Below are positions 44,481 through 56,341 of a stretch of 64,000 nucleotides of DNA, piece by piece. The notes under the pieces are model-generated. The model saw only the letters and a program-made list of their open reading frames with translations, had not been told where the DNA came from and did no database searches. The DNA comes from Silene conica (Eukaryota; Streptophyta; Magnoliopsida; Caryophyllales; Caryophyllaceae). The number at the start of each line of letters is the position of its first letter. The stretch's first letter is position 1. A program made the position numbers and the translations under genes. The stretch covers positions 18,233,001-18,297,000 of the forward strand of contig CM055318.2 in the NCBI GenBank assembly GCA_029255685.2, in the 5' to 3' direction.

Positions 44481-47400
44481 ATGGCGGTATCTTCAAGTCC
44501 AGTTCCTGCATCTAAGAAAATGGAGACCCAAAAACCACAGAAACGTACAAAGGATCCTGGTGTTAGGGTTGTTGGTGGTCGAATTTATGATTCTCAAAAT
44601 GGCAAGACTTGCCATCAGGTATTTTTTATTCTTGCTTATTTTACGATTACCAAAAATTAGGGTTTTGTTTAAAAGTGTAAGATTTCACTTATTATGTTTC
44701 ATGTTGCTGCTTAGCTATTTGTTTCGCGTTCAATTTGTGTTTTGTTTGTAATGTTCACTTTTTACTGTTTGTTTGGGGGTAAAGACGTATGTTTGTAAAT
44801 AATAAGGACTACACTTATTCACGACCGAGTTATTAAGGTTTTGGAGTTTATCACAACTTCAATTTACTGCAATTTGTCGCTAAATTGGCCATATTTAGCG
44901 AGATTAGGCCGTTACAATTGATACTACGTCTGTGACTAAAACCAAGATTTAGTTCAAACGTCCTGGTCTTTTGATTTTTGGTTTGTTGATCGATTGTAGA
45001 TTTATTCTCTTACGCTAGTAATTATATCTGGGATTTGTAAGATTTCATAAGTTATGCTTTGATTAGATCTTGTTTAATATCTCTGTTGAAACAGATGTGT
45101 CATATCATTACTAGATTTTGTTATTAGGAAACCTAAATGTGGTAAAGCCAGCGAAATCTGAACCGAAAATGTTGCATTTCTGCAAATGTTAATGCCTGTG
45201 TACTTGGCATCTTTAAGTTATCAATTCGATTAATTGTCTTACCTCAACACAACAATCCATTGTACATGTGTCTTAAGGTCTACTGCAATGGTTGGGTAAG
45301 GGGGTGGTGGATGCACGTAAAGTGTAGCATTACTTCTTTGTTAGTGTCTGTGGATGACCCTTGATGAAAATTTTGTCAACGATTCTTTAAATGATTGCTA
45401 ATTCGCAATAAAGAAGACGAGCTAGTCTAGTAAGTCTGTCTTCCTTTTCACGTCATGATTCTGTGAGACTGTCTCTATAAGATTTGAAATCAAATTTCTA
45501 ACCTCAATAATGCAAATTTTCTTGTTCTTTAAAATACGCAGTAGAAGAATTCTTGGGTTTTCAGTTTGCTTGTTAGTATTCGTATTACCATAAGGATGAA
45601 CTTGTGTGTTCTGAGTAATGCACTTGATTTTTGTAGTGCCGTCAAAAAACCATGGACATCACAGCTAGATGCAAGAACATGAAAAATGAAAAGCAGTGTA
45701 CGATAATGTTTTGTCACAAGTGTCTCCTTAATAGGTAAATTTATTTTGATGTAATTGTGATTTGTGAATTTGTAATTATTTTGGACGTGGTTTAGCTAAT
45801 GTGTGATGACTTATTAGATACGGTGAGAATGCCGAAGAGATGGCAGCTCGTGATGATTGGCATTGTCCCAAGTGTAGAGACATATGCAACTGCAGTTTCT
45901 GCATGTAACTCCTCTGTTCTATCTTTCATTTATTCAGTTTTTTGTGTAAATTTCTTCTTATTGTTTTGGTCTTGTGTCAACTTCATTCATGGTGTATGCT
46001 GTATACCATGGCAGGAAAAAGAAGGGTCACAAGCCCACTGGTATTTTAGTTCACGCAGCCAAAGCAACCGGATTTTCCTCAGTTTCCCAGATGTTGGATG
46101 TGAAAGGCCCCAATGTTAGCAAGGAGCCGATTGCTAAAAGCAAGGTGTCATCCCCAAAAAAGCCAACAGACTTAACTAAGGTGTGACATTATTGTTTCTA
46201 TAGTTTGTGAGAAATACTTGTGTAATGTCGCTACACATACGTTTTACTGTGAACAGCATTCTATCAAATGAAAGATTTTACAGTATCTTATTGCAAAAAA
46301 CCTTGTATAATGCTTTATTTAAAGATTTCTCATGATTTAAGAGGATTTGCTTAGATTAGTTGCTTATTTTATTTCTACCATTGATTTGTTGATAGGATAA
46401 CAAGGTTAGTTCTCCAGTGAAACGAGGGAAGGAGAACTCCGTTGATGCAACTAGTAAGATGGATTCAAACTCCGAAAATTTAGGCCCCAATGTGAAAAAG
46501 GCAAAGAAAGCCAAGAAAGATTCACTGAAGGGGAAGGATGAAGTTCCTGCGGTAAATGAAATTGTGAGTACTCCTAAAAAACATAGTGTGGTAATTGCAT
46601 TGAGAAGAAGTCCTAGGAAATTCATTCTCCCACATGAATCCAAGCAAGAGAAGCCTGATGATGAGACGACTTGCGATTTGAGAAATCCAATAAACTCCAA
46701 TGTCCCTCAAGTTAACACTAAAACAGAAGATAAGATTGATCTTGAAAATGGTGCGGCTGTTTGTGCAACTAAGAAAGAGAAGAAAACTAAAGTTCAAGCA
46801 GAGGGGAAAACAAAGAAAAACAAAGCCAATGAAGATGCGAGTATTTTTGATAAAGCTTTAGATGTGGCCTTGCCTCCTGGCGCTTTGTTAACCAATGTGG
46901 CCGGGATTGACTTGGTTCCTCAAGATGCTGGTTATGCTTTGCAGTTTTTGGAGTTTTGCTCTTCATTTGGCGAGGTAATTGATTAATTTGAAAACTCTTT
47001 ACTTCGTCTTTCACAGAGCAGATCAGAATCATGTTATTTGGATACCACTACTTTTTGAGCTATCTTATAGTATGTATTGATTGCTTACGAGTTTCGAAAA
47101 TATTACTGTTAAGAGTGTTAATGCTTAGCTTTAAAAGCCATGTAATACAGTGTGGTACTGAGGTAAATCTGATTGCCTCATATGCACCGAAGACCTGATT
47201 CTGCACACTTCTCGTTTTCAAAATTAAATTTTGGCAAGAATACCCTATTTTGGGTTTTGACTTTTGAAGAGGGTTTGACTGATGCCTCACTGAGCCTTGT
47301 CTACTTTTCAAACTGAGTGTTAGTATCCTGGACTATATACTCATGCTGCCATGCAGAGTTAGGAAAATAAGTTATCCTGTTTTTAATCCTGATAGTCATA

Positions 47401-50400
47401 TTTGAGGCTTACAGGTTCTTCAGATAAGGAAGGGGCAGCCTGAATGTGTGCTACGAGATATATTATGTGAGCGAAGACGCAGATTAAAAAGTAGTTCATC
47501 TTCTGTCCAGTTTATTATCCAGCTCTTGTCATTCATGGAAGTAGACTCAGAAGAAGAGTCAGAAGAGTGAGTTATTTCTTTTCTTTTGAAGCTACATTTC
47601 CTTTGTGCCAGGGAGTCAACATTCATTATTGGTGGAACATAGGGGAGGCTAGTTACATTACTTATTTGCTTGCATCCCCCACTTTATGTTTAATCTATGT
47701 TTTAGATCCTGGCTGTGCTATTGATTTTTCACTATACAAAACATTCTTAAAAAGAAAACGAACCTACAGGCATGAATTGACTAATAAGAGTAATCTATTT
47801 CTTATTTGTGGAACATAGGGAGAGCTATCTTTTAGAACTTGATGTTGTAGTAATTTATGATCCTGGTGCTATCTAGGTCTCCTGCCAGCCCAAGTTATGG
47901 CGGAAGTTCTTGCATACCTACTTTAAGCAGATACCTAGCCAACGCTGAACTGGCACCAGAAGACATACCTGAAGATTGGTTTGACAAAGGTTCTGATAGA
48001 TATGAGCTGCTGGATTCCTCACAAAAGCTCAGACTTCTGACATTTCTATGTGATGAAACTCTTTCTACTGTGTAAGTGTACTAGTCATTAGTTATGCTAT
48101 ATTTGGGTTCGAGTGCTGCACACTTATACATTCCCCAACTCTCTGATTTGGCGTTATTCAATTCTATAGACACAGGGCCTCTGTACTACAATGTGATACG
48201 CCTCAAAACAAATCCCTTTCATTAATCTTCTAAATGAAGTATTGGATTGGCAGGGATTGGGTACAGATTCCCAACCTGTATCCATAAGGGTGTATTTGGA
48301 TAGAAATAGAGGAGGAAGGGAGGTGAAGGAGGTAGGAAAAGGGAGGGGAGGGGAAATGGCGGGAGTGTGTTTATTATATAAATCTTTTCTTTGTTGGAAG
48401 GTTAAATTTGCCTTGGAGAGAAATGGAGCATTCCCCCCCCCCCCCTCCAAATCCCTCTACCTTCATCTGTTGTAAATCAAGCAAAGAAAACTACCGCCCT
48501 CCTTTTCCCTCTCCTCCAATTTTCTCTATCCAAGCACACCCAAAGCACTATGTGATACACGGGAAGTATGACCCATCTAAAGTAAAGAGTCCAAGTAACA
48601 CAGGTCATGAATAGTCCTAAAGTGAACTGTGATAAGTAACCCATTTCTGTTTCTTTAGACAAATGAGAAATTGGATAGAGGAGCAAAACTTGAAGTTTGT
48701 TGAGGAAGGGAAGGAAGCAAAGGAGTGTCTGAATGCAGCCAAGGAGAAGGTGATGCTTTTATTCAACAACACGATTAATAACAGTAGCAATTATGGCTTC
48801 AATTCTAAAATCTCTATCTCATGCAGGAAAAGCTGGTAAAACGCAAGCTGCAAATGGATATTGCTAAGGCGCTTATGGCAAAAAATGGTGCACCCCTTAC
48901 TTTAGCTGAACATGACTCCATTGTATCTGAGATAAAAGCCGAAACTAAACGAGTTCAAGAAGAAATCTCGGATGCGTTGGGATTGGTATCGAAAAGTAAG
49001 TCATCTCTCATGGTGTTTATTCTGCAATCTAACCTTTTTTGCATGTACAAACATTTGTGTTGCAATCTAACCTTTTGTGCATGTATAAATCATCTTTAGT
49101 TTCAATTTTGCAATCAAACCCCTTAACTTTTTGAAATTAAATTCCATTGTTTGATTTCTCATGAAATTCTACCAAAACATTTATAATCTAATTAATCAAT
49201 TACAAAAGTTTGTATAATATAAATGTAAAATGATTTTTGTGGAGGTTTAAGTGAATTAAAAATCGGGGTAGAATTTCACTTTTTTTGTTGAAATTAAGGG
49301 GCTTGATTGTTACAATTGAAACTTAAAGGGATTGATTTCACCATTGAACAAAGTTAAGGGGGCAATTTGCCACTTCTGCGGGTTCCAATGGTGATTCATG
49401 TTTGCTGACCCAAATCCTTCTTGAATCAAGGCTTTGTGGTTGCTGGTGTTGACGTTGTTGTTGGCACTTCAGTGTTATTCAAAATTTCACATAATGTTTT
49501 TGATTTGTCAAACTGATCTTTGTTAAAAATCTGTCTTGTATAGAGAGACTCAGATCAGATGCTGCAAGGACAGAGCCAATCATCATTGATGACAATGGCC
49601 ATGCTTACTGGAGACTGAAAGGTTTAGGTGACTCAAGCCTACTATTTCAAGGCAAGTTCTGGTGTATTTTGTACGGATTTCTGAATCATAACCTCTTTAT
49701 GCAGTTGTATGTAATGAATGTGTACTGTGTACTGTTATCGCGTGTTTTTACACACTCTAATCGCATAGTTATGTCTCCTAACCCTTGCAGATATGGGAGG
49801 TATTCAAGAAGTTTCCCCCAACGATAAATGGTTTAGTTTTAATGATGACGAGATGAAAATTGTTGAGAAATACATTTCGGCTGTTAGGTATGACATGCTT
49901 TCTTTCTGTTGTAAACTTAAATTTTGTTGGAACTGCCACTCTTGTTTGGGTTTTGATTTGGCCAACTCATTTTTGGGTTTGTATCGGCTCATTTGAGTCA
50001 GGTGTACCCAATGGCGGTGCACCTGAAATGACGACAACCATAAATACCTAACTCAAACCCTACTCAAATCACCTGTTTGTTAGGTCTTCTCAAAGCCCAA
50101 TGGTAACTAGACAAGAAAAACTGTAACGTTACCTTTTACTGAACTTGATTCGTGCGTGAATTCCTAGGAATTCAATTTAGTTATTTCACTGAACTGAGAA
50201 GTGTTAATTTCTGGGTAATGCTTAAGCTCAATTAAACAAATGCAACCACTTGCTGCTTCTTTCTGTTTGATTCTTGTTGATCTTACATAACATAATTTGA
50301 GTTCAGGTTTAAAAGACATAGAGCCAATAAGCTAGCTGACGAAGCAACAAAGAAAAGAAGTGGTTCAGGTCCTGAAGGAGATTTAAGATCCAACGATGAT

Positions 50401-50427
50401 TCAGCTATTGCTACTAGTAACTCCTAA
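44481..50427 (+). CDS. CDCA7-like zinc-finger (4CXXC-R1) and DDT-domain protein, 12 exons, 666 aa
   Basis: Exons: 44481-44618, 45637-45734, 45818-45904, 46015-46180, 46396-46974, 47415-47566, 47877-48071, 48659-48749, 48827-48995, 49544-49651, 49791-49887, 50307-50427; 2001 nt, phases consistent. The start is the first ATG after a T-rich leader (MAVSSSPVPASKKMETQKPQ). Residues 44-110 form the zinc finger: CHQCRQKTMDITARC, FCHKCLLNRYGE, WHCPKCRDICNCSFC. Residues 164-335 are a basic, Lys/Ser-rich linker with KRGKEN and RRSPRK. Residues about 340-420 match the DDT fold (GYALQFLEFCSSFGEVLQIR), then come acidic and coiled-coil segments (QMRNWIEEQNLKFVEEGKEA). The finger is that of CDCA7, which in animals senses hemimethylated DNA with HELLS; plant homologues are tied to DDM1-type methylation upkeep. 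The role here is inferred from the family. Intron 10 is GC-AG. Intact and probably functional. Confidence 0.93.
48288..48541. mobile_element. MITE in intron 7 of the CDCA7-like gene, 254 bp
   Basis: The ends are inverted repeats ('GGGTGTATTTGGATAGAAA' and the complement 'GGGTGTGCTTGGATAGAGAA'), with purine-rich then pyrimidine-rich interiors that are also complementary. The target duplication is not clear. It sits in the longest downstream intron, away from splice sites. Confidence 0.65.
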
Positions 50428-51517
50428 GCTCAACGTTCCAATGCACAGGTGAGTCACATTCTTTTGTTTTACTTCAACTATCGGCTAACTTATTGTAAAA
50501 CAATCTCATGTGAGAATTGGGCATTAGAAAAGTTCCTTATAGCTTAGCTCGAGTCTCGTGACAAATCATTTATTTGATGGATCATACCCTAATAATGCCT
50601 TGTTCAGTAACTATAAATTAGCGGCCTCATATAATTCTAGCTTGCTACCTTCTCGTACAAGAATTCGTGATTGCCATTTTGCTGCCTGATTCTTTTTCTT
50701 CGTCTCATCATTTGCAGGAAGCTGAAAAGGAGGCTCCTAATTAGTTTAAGACCGGAGATGACAGTTTTTTGCTGCAGTTTGGCCCTAAATCTCAGTGATC
50801 ACAGTTAGAATGGTGTTGGACACACTTGTAGAATTGTCAGATTTTGTAATGGATTGCTGAAATCGAAATGTATGTTTGGTGTCTTGAGCGTTTGATGAGC
50901 CCCTTTTTGTGAACCCTAAGATTGGTCACTACTTATTCATTACTGAATTCTGAATCTATTTGGAATTGTATTGCAATATACAACTAAACTCTTTTTAAAT
51001 CTCTTGATATTGACTCATGTTATTACCAGTAATTGATTTCAGTGAGAAATTGTAAGAGCTCATTGATTTTGTTGATTTTGCGTAGAGGATGACAACTTCA
51101 TGATTTGTGTAAATCTCGACAATGCAGCTTGAACCTGTATCTGTATCCCAAAAACTTCATAATTGTTTTTCTCGGGTACTGAAAAACCATGTAAAATTCA
51201 TATACCCAATTTGTTGACTTTTGAAACCGTATACCTAGTGTGGTTTTCAAAATTATGTCGGGTATATTGTTTTTTGAATGAAAGGTAGCACAATCAGCTA
51301 AAACAACATATGCCTTGAATAAAGTGGGTAGATATGAAAAAAATCAAATCGTTTTTGTGAAAAATTACAAACGATTTACCAACAAAATTGTAGCAAGTAT
51401 ATAAAAAAGTTTTGCAAATTATCCATAATGTTATGTCACCTGCCTTTAAAAAATGTGGCCAAATTAAAAGTACTTGGTTGCCGTAAACAATGGTGCAGCA
51501 GCTTATATAAGCTTAAA
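50428..51517. other. 3' UTR of the CDCA7-like gene and convergent spacer
   Basis: 50450-50718 looks like an intron in the 3' UTR ('CACAG|GTGAGT' ... 'TTGCAG|GAAGCT'). The UTR probably ends around 50900-51000. From there to 51517 is the spacer between two convergent genes, with no coding signal. Confidence 0.55.
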
Positions 51518-52656
51518 TCACAAGGGAGAGAGCTGAGAATAAAAATCCGCATCAACCTCAAGACAAAACCTTTCCATAGGTGATAATGATGGAGACTCTA
51601 CTCTCGGCCCCACCATAATTCCCTCGCCTCTCGCCTCCTGGATCACTAAAGGTGTCTGGTTGATTTCTAAAGGAGTCTCCTGCATCACTAGAGTGGTCTC
51701 CTGCATCACCAGAGGGGCTTCCTGCCTAACCAAATGGGTGTTTTGAATCACTAGATGGTCTTCCGGCATAGCTAATATAGGCGTCTGGTTGATTTCTAAA
51801 GGAGCCTCCTGCATCACCGGAGGGGTCTCCTGCATCACTGGAGGGGCCTCCGGCATCGCTAAAGGCGTCTGGTTGGTTTCTAAAGGAGCCTCCTGGATCA
51901 CTGAAGGGGTCTCCTGGATCACAAAAGGCGACGTCTCCTTAGTTACTAAGGGGGACTTCTTCATCAAAGGCGGCTCATTGCTAGTGAAGGGTGTCTCAAT
52001 CCGATTGATGAAACCACAAGAAGCACATTTAATCTGAGTCAGATGTTCTGGATCATCAGGACTAGCCGAGTCGAAAATGCTCCCTCTTCTAACGTTTTGT
52101 TTATTGAGGTTTTGCCTCTGAAAGTGTTTTTGAGCATGACTGGCAACTTGTGTGGGATTTCTAGTTTTGACAAACTCAGTTGCAATGACTTTCCACCCTC
52201 CTTTCCCTACACTCTCCACTCCAATAAGAAATTGTCTGTGCTCTTCCTCAGTCCATGCCCCCCCTTTTCGCTTTTTGCCCTTCTCATTCTCGGCTTCCTC
52301 CGTATTAGGCTCCGTAGGTGGTGAATAATCCACCGCTTCCTCCGTATTAGGCTCCGTAGGTAGTGAATAATCCTCTGCTTCAACTGCTGCAGCAACATCA
52401 TTAGAGGAGGAGGAAGCAGGTGTAGCAGGCTGTTTAGGTAACACAGCAAGACCAGCTTCAATGGCCGCAACATCATCATTAAGTAAGAATTTATAATGGT
52501 CTTTGATTTGTTGTGGGGATTTGTCTCCTGGGATTAATGCTGCCATTTTCTCCCATCTTCCTTCACATCCTTCAGGAAAATAGATTAAGCCTCTTTCAAA
52601 TGCCTTCACTTGTTGCCAACTCCAGTTATTGCTCTTACCTTCTCCACTTGTTGCCA

Positions 52657-52657
<1 letters not shown>
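51518..52657 (-). CDS. DIVARICATA-type MYB transcription factor with a repeat tail, 379 aa
   Basis: Single open exon from ATG at 52657. The N-terminal SANT/MYB (about 11-65: NWSWQQVKAFERGLIYFPEG, GRWEKMAALIPG, IKDHYKFLLNDD) is the protein-interaction domain of DIV/RADIALIS proteins. The second MYB (about 132-180: GGAWTEEEHRQFLIGVESVG, GGWKVIATEFV) is the DNA-binding one, which recognises I-box/GATAA-like sites. Its signature is SHAQKHF, where most relatives have SHAQKYF. Between them is a duplicated acidic element (DYSxPTEPNTEEA, twice). A CASCGF pair lies at 211-216. The tail (about 238-341) is a repeat of PLVMQETP/PLEINQTP-like units. It is nuclear by family. No intron is seen, while relatives commonly have one. 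Function is inferred from the family. Confidence 0.9.

Positions 52658-52658
<1 letters not shown>

Positions 52659-52689
<31 letters not shown>
52659..52689. repeat. (TA)n microsatellite in the MYB gene leader
   Basis: About 15 TA units directly upstream of the MYB start codon (2 bp away in transcript terms), so length changes would alter the 5' UTR or promoter. Confidence 0.9.
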
Positions 52690-52692
<3 letters not shown>

Positions 52693-52734
52693 CAAATGCT
52701 ATTATTATAAATTAATATAATACGAATCTTAATA

Positions 52735-52870
52735 AATGTTAGGCTAGTATGATCAAAGGTCACGCGTTCGAATCCTGACAACTTTAAAACCGCTGAAAAA
52801 TTCACGAAGTGGAAAAACAGGATATGGGGAAGCCTGTGCAAACTAACCACTTTTCAAGCCCATTAAACAT
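52735..52870 (+). repeat. Possible tRNA-derived SINE fragment
   Basis: 'GGTCACGCGTTCGAATCCTG' contains a near-perfect RNA polymerase III B box (GTTCGAATCC). A weak A-box-like region precedes it, and an unrelated tail follows. No clear poly-A or target duplication was seen. Confidence 0.35.
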
Positions 52871-52935
52871 TTGAGTGAGGGAGCATAATAAGAATGTTAA
52901 TAATAATTAAGTTGTGTAAACTCACTAAATGAAAA

Positions 52936-52985
52936 CTCAGCAGAGTTACTGCTCTTCCCTTCTCCACTTTTTGCCATCTACTCCG
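52936..52985 (-). pseudogene. Small duplicate of the MYB first codons
   Basis: This 45-bp stretch repeats the sequence around the MYB start (52620-52665) with about five differences; on the minus strand it again begins with ATG. It has no open continuation. Confidence 0.6.
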
Positions 52986-53172
52986 TATATACTTATCATT
53001 GAAAGGTGTGAAATTATACGATTATATTTTGCGTATACCAGCTCTAGTTGATTCTCAAAAGTTTAACAACAAAAACCAGAATTGTTTAGAGAAGATTTCT
53101 CATCTTACTTGCTTCTTGTTCTAATAAAAATTAGTGCAGTATTTTCTAAGTGTGACTCATAAAATACTTATA

Positions 53173-53987
53173 CTCCCTCCATCCCAGTGATATGCAGGGC
53201 CGGCTCTAAGGGGTGTCCAGGTTGGCAAATGACAAGGGCCCAAGTTTAAAAGGGGCCCATTAGTGCAGGATTGAAAATCTGCTATTTGACAAATAAAATG
53301 TATTACATATAAAATGCAAACTAAGATAAGTGGTGTAGTAGTTTTGTATCTTACTAAAGGTTAAGAGGTCTTGTGTTCTATTCCTAGTGGTAGCATTTTT
53401 TATTTGTTTATTTTCAATTTTGAATTTATTATAAGGCCCATTTCTATATTTTTTTTAAGTTAACTACGTTGATAGTTTCACTCATTTAATTCTTTACGTA
53501 TTTAGTGGGACAGTTGAATTATAAAATATTTTACATGCTTTTGAGATTTTATGCGAATTGTGTTCGTCGTAGTATAATTAGTCTAATTTATACATTCAAT
53601 AGACACGTCTAATAAAACTAATATCTAAATTTTGAAAAAAATTCAGTCTATTGCGACTTTTTAACGATAAAATGGTTCAATTATAAGGTACCCTTTCTCC
53701 AATTCTCCAAATCCAAATTATTTTTTTCTAAATTTTTTAAGATTTTTCCTGAATCAACTCCAACTAATTCAAAAGTTTGCATGCGTCCGTTTTATTAAAT
53801 TGTACGGAGCATTAGATAATTACACATAAATTACTTGAATAATAATTTTTTAAAAGTTAGGGCCCATTTTATAATTTTGCCTAGGGCCTCAAAATCTTTA
53901 GGACCGGCCCTGGTGATATGTTTACACTTCCTTTATTTCCCCTCACAAAATAAAAGGAGTGTAAACATACCACTGGGACAGAGGTAG
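53173..53987. mobile_element. Stowaway MITE, split by a hAT-like MITE
   Basis: The ends CTCCCTCCATCCCAG and the complement of CTACCTCTGTCCCAG are flanked by TA (53171-53172, 53988-53989). Outside the insertion it is only about 90 bp. The right half contains the inverted partner of the left. Confidence 0.8.
53195..53912. mobile_element. hAT-like element, 718 bp, inside the Stowaway MITE
   Basis: Inverted ends CAGGGCCGGCTC and, complemented, CAGGGCCGGTCC; exact 8-bp duplication GTGATATG (53187-53194 and 53913-53920). Both are hAT hallmarks. The interior is AT-rich, without transposase. Confidence 0.88.
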
Positions 53988-54417
53988 TACATTATTAGTA
54001 AGATCGATCAAATTACTAAAACAAGTTAATTTGATTGCACCATTTTTTTTATCTCAAAATCATAGCGTGATATCTGGTTATTTCTAAGAGGGACGTATTA
54101 GACTTTTAGGAAAATGTTACTTAACGTGCCTAAAAGATTATCCGATTTTATCTAAATCTCACATTATATTTTCGTACTATTGCTCTAACAATAAAAAAGT
54201 TTAATATTCGCATAGGAAGTTATGGCTTCTATGGTTCGTGAGTTTACTAGGGACGAAGCTAAGACGAAAATTATGAAGGGGCGAAAAGTATATATATGTT
54301 ATAAAATTGAAATCTTGTTAAAATTCAAAGTACCATAAAAAAAATTACTTATTTTTTGAAAAAAGAAATATAAAACAATGGTATTGTTGTTAAAATGCAA
54401 ATTGCCACAATGATATA
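53988..54417. other. Spacer, no gene seen
   Basis: AT-rich; nothing recognised. Confidence 0.5.
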
Positions 54418-54510
54418 AGGATATTCTACGGTGTACCCTCGTATTTTTCGGTTTTCTACGTTGTACCCCTACATTTTATAATTTCTATGGTATACCCTCA
54501 AACTTCTTAC
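54418..54510. repeat. Diverged arm of the long-TIR family seen at 82-2143
   Basis: Repeated 'TTCTACG.TGTACCC' words in the same order as at 90-190. Only one arm is present. Confidence 0.5.
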
Positions 54511-54517
54511 TTCTTAC

Positions 54518-55063
54518 TTATCCGGTTAGTTGGGATGATAATTCTGAGGCGGTAGTCTTGGGTCCTCAGATGGTGCAAGATATGATCGAGCAAGTTAAGT
54601 TGATTTGTCAAAAGATGAAAGCAACTGTACTCAAGATCCGCAGAAGAGTTATGCGGATTTGCATCAGCGAGATATAGAGTTTAAGGTTGGGGACAATGTG
54701 TTACTTAAGGTTTCACTTATGCGCGAGGTGATGAGATTTGGGAAGAAAGTCACGTCAAGCCAGAAATTTATCGGACTGTATGAGATCCTTGATCGCGTTG
54801 GGGAGGTTGCTTATAGGTTAGCACTACCACCGACTTTATGTAGGGTGCATAATGTCATTCATGTATCACAACTCCGGAAGTATGGTGATCTAACCTATGT
54901 AGAAGTTACTAAGGAGATTCTTGATTGTAAGGTTCGTAAAACTCGTACGGGTGAGACTAAATTTCTGAAAATCTTGTGGTCAAACCACAATGTCAAGGAG
55001 GTAACATGGGAGCCGAAAGCGGCTATGAGAGAGCGGTATCAACATCTGTTTGAGCAGGTATGA
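54518..55063 (+). pseudogene. Gypsy (chromovirus, Tekay-like) integrase C-terminus and chromodomain
   Basis: The first piece (54518-54606) reads SWDDNSEAVVLGPQMVQDMI, which then shifts into the frame open to 55063. There, KSYADLHQRDIEFKVGDNVL, FIGLYEILDRVGEVAYRLAL and HNVIHVSQLRKY form the GPY/F-type integrase tail. The end (FLKILWSNHNVKEVTWEPKA) is a chromodomain, which in these elements guides integration to heterochromatin. Everything upstream (Gag to integrase core) is missing. Confidence 0.85.
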
Positions 55064-56341
55064 GAAGTTATGGGGACGTAACTTGGGTTCTTTTAGGGGG
55101 ATATGAGATAATCATGTCACGTTTTTTGTCTTTTGAGTCAGTTTCACATGAGTTTTACATAAGTTTTGTTTGGAGTTCGCGCATCTTTGGGATGCGGTGT
55201 TTTGGTTAGACAACATGTTTAATGTCTTTAGTATGACTGTTGTGGTTGAGTAAAAGAATTGGTGTACATTTTGCGTAGTGTTTTGGCAGAGTATGTTTGT
55301 TATTTTAGGCTGGTAGTTAATTTCGAGGATGAAATTCGTCTTTAAGGAGGGAAGACCGTAGTATTCCTCTCTTTTATATGTTGAGGTACTCGGTCGATCA
55401 CACAAAAGTTGGATCCAAAAGTCAGAGTTTGTCATAATGTGCTAAGGTCGAGTACGGCGTACTCGGTCGAGTACACGCGGTACTCGCGGCACTCGGTCGA
55501 GTACACTCGGTACTCGGTAGAGTCCCGATTTATTTCCGATTACGTTGGACGTTAATTAGAGAAAATGAGATTAAACAAATCATTTCATCATTACGCTAAA
55601 ACCTTCACAAAACAGTGTTCTCTCAGAGACTAAAACCGTAATCATCTTTAATTAGCATCTCGCAAGGGAATCCGTGTGAGTCGATCATCCTACTTCCTGT
55701 GTCTTTCGTTGTTCAAGTAAGTTTTAGGCTTTAATTCAATCAATTGATATTTTAGGATTTTATAGCACCTTTAGTCAGTTGGTAATAGAAATTTATATGT
55801 TGATATAAGAGGAGAGTTCGTAGAAGAATGTTTTTAGTTGGTTTATCTTGCTATTGCCTTGAGGTAGAATTTCCCTACTTAGTTCTACTATTTTGATAAT
55901 GTGACGATTTGATGAATTTTGATTGAATTGTATTATTGGCATAATATTGCGATGTGATATTTGGAACCATTGTCTGAATATGGATTCCAACCCCATAGTC
56001 GTCCCTCGTGGTTCCCGCTGCGAAGAGGACACATTAAGTATCAGGGTACCGCTTGTTATGATGAGCGGGGGCATGCATGGATGGTAAGACTGCGATCCTC
56101 ACCAGGATTACCTGTTGCGATAGGAATCTAGCAGAGCTACATGTTGCAATGTGTAGTCGGTTGCATGAATATTGATTGAGATTGTGATGTTTATGTATGA
56201 TATTATTCATGATTGACTTTGATATGCAGCAACTGACCGTGTGCTATATTGTGTGTACTGTGGTGATCCATTAGAAATGGTGAGCGGATTCTCAGCAGGT
56301 ATCCCGTGTATGATTCAGAGTATGAGGCTAAGGATCGGTGA

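Noticed and set aside
52760..52790. A tRNA gene, from the GTTCGAATCC word
   Set aside because: No acceptor or anticodon stem can be folded around it; at most a SINE fragment.
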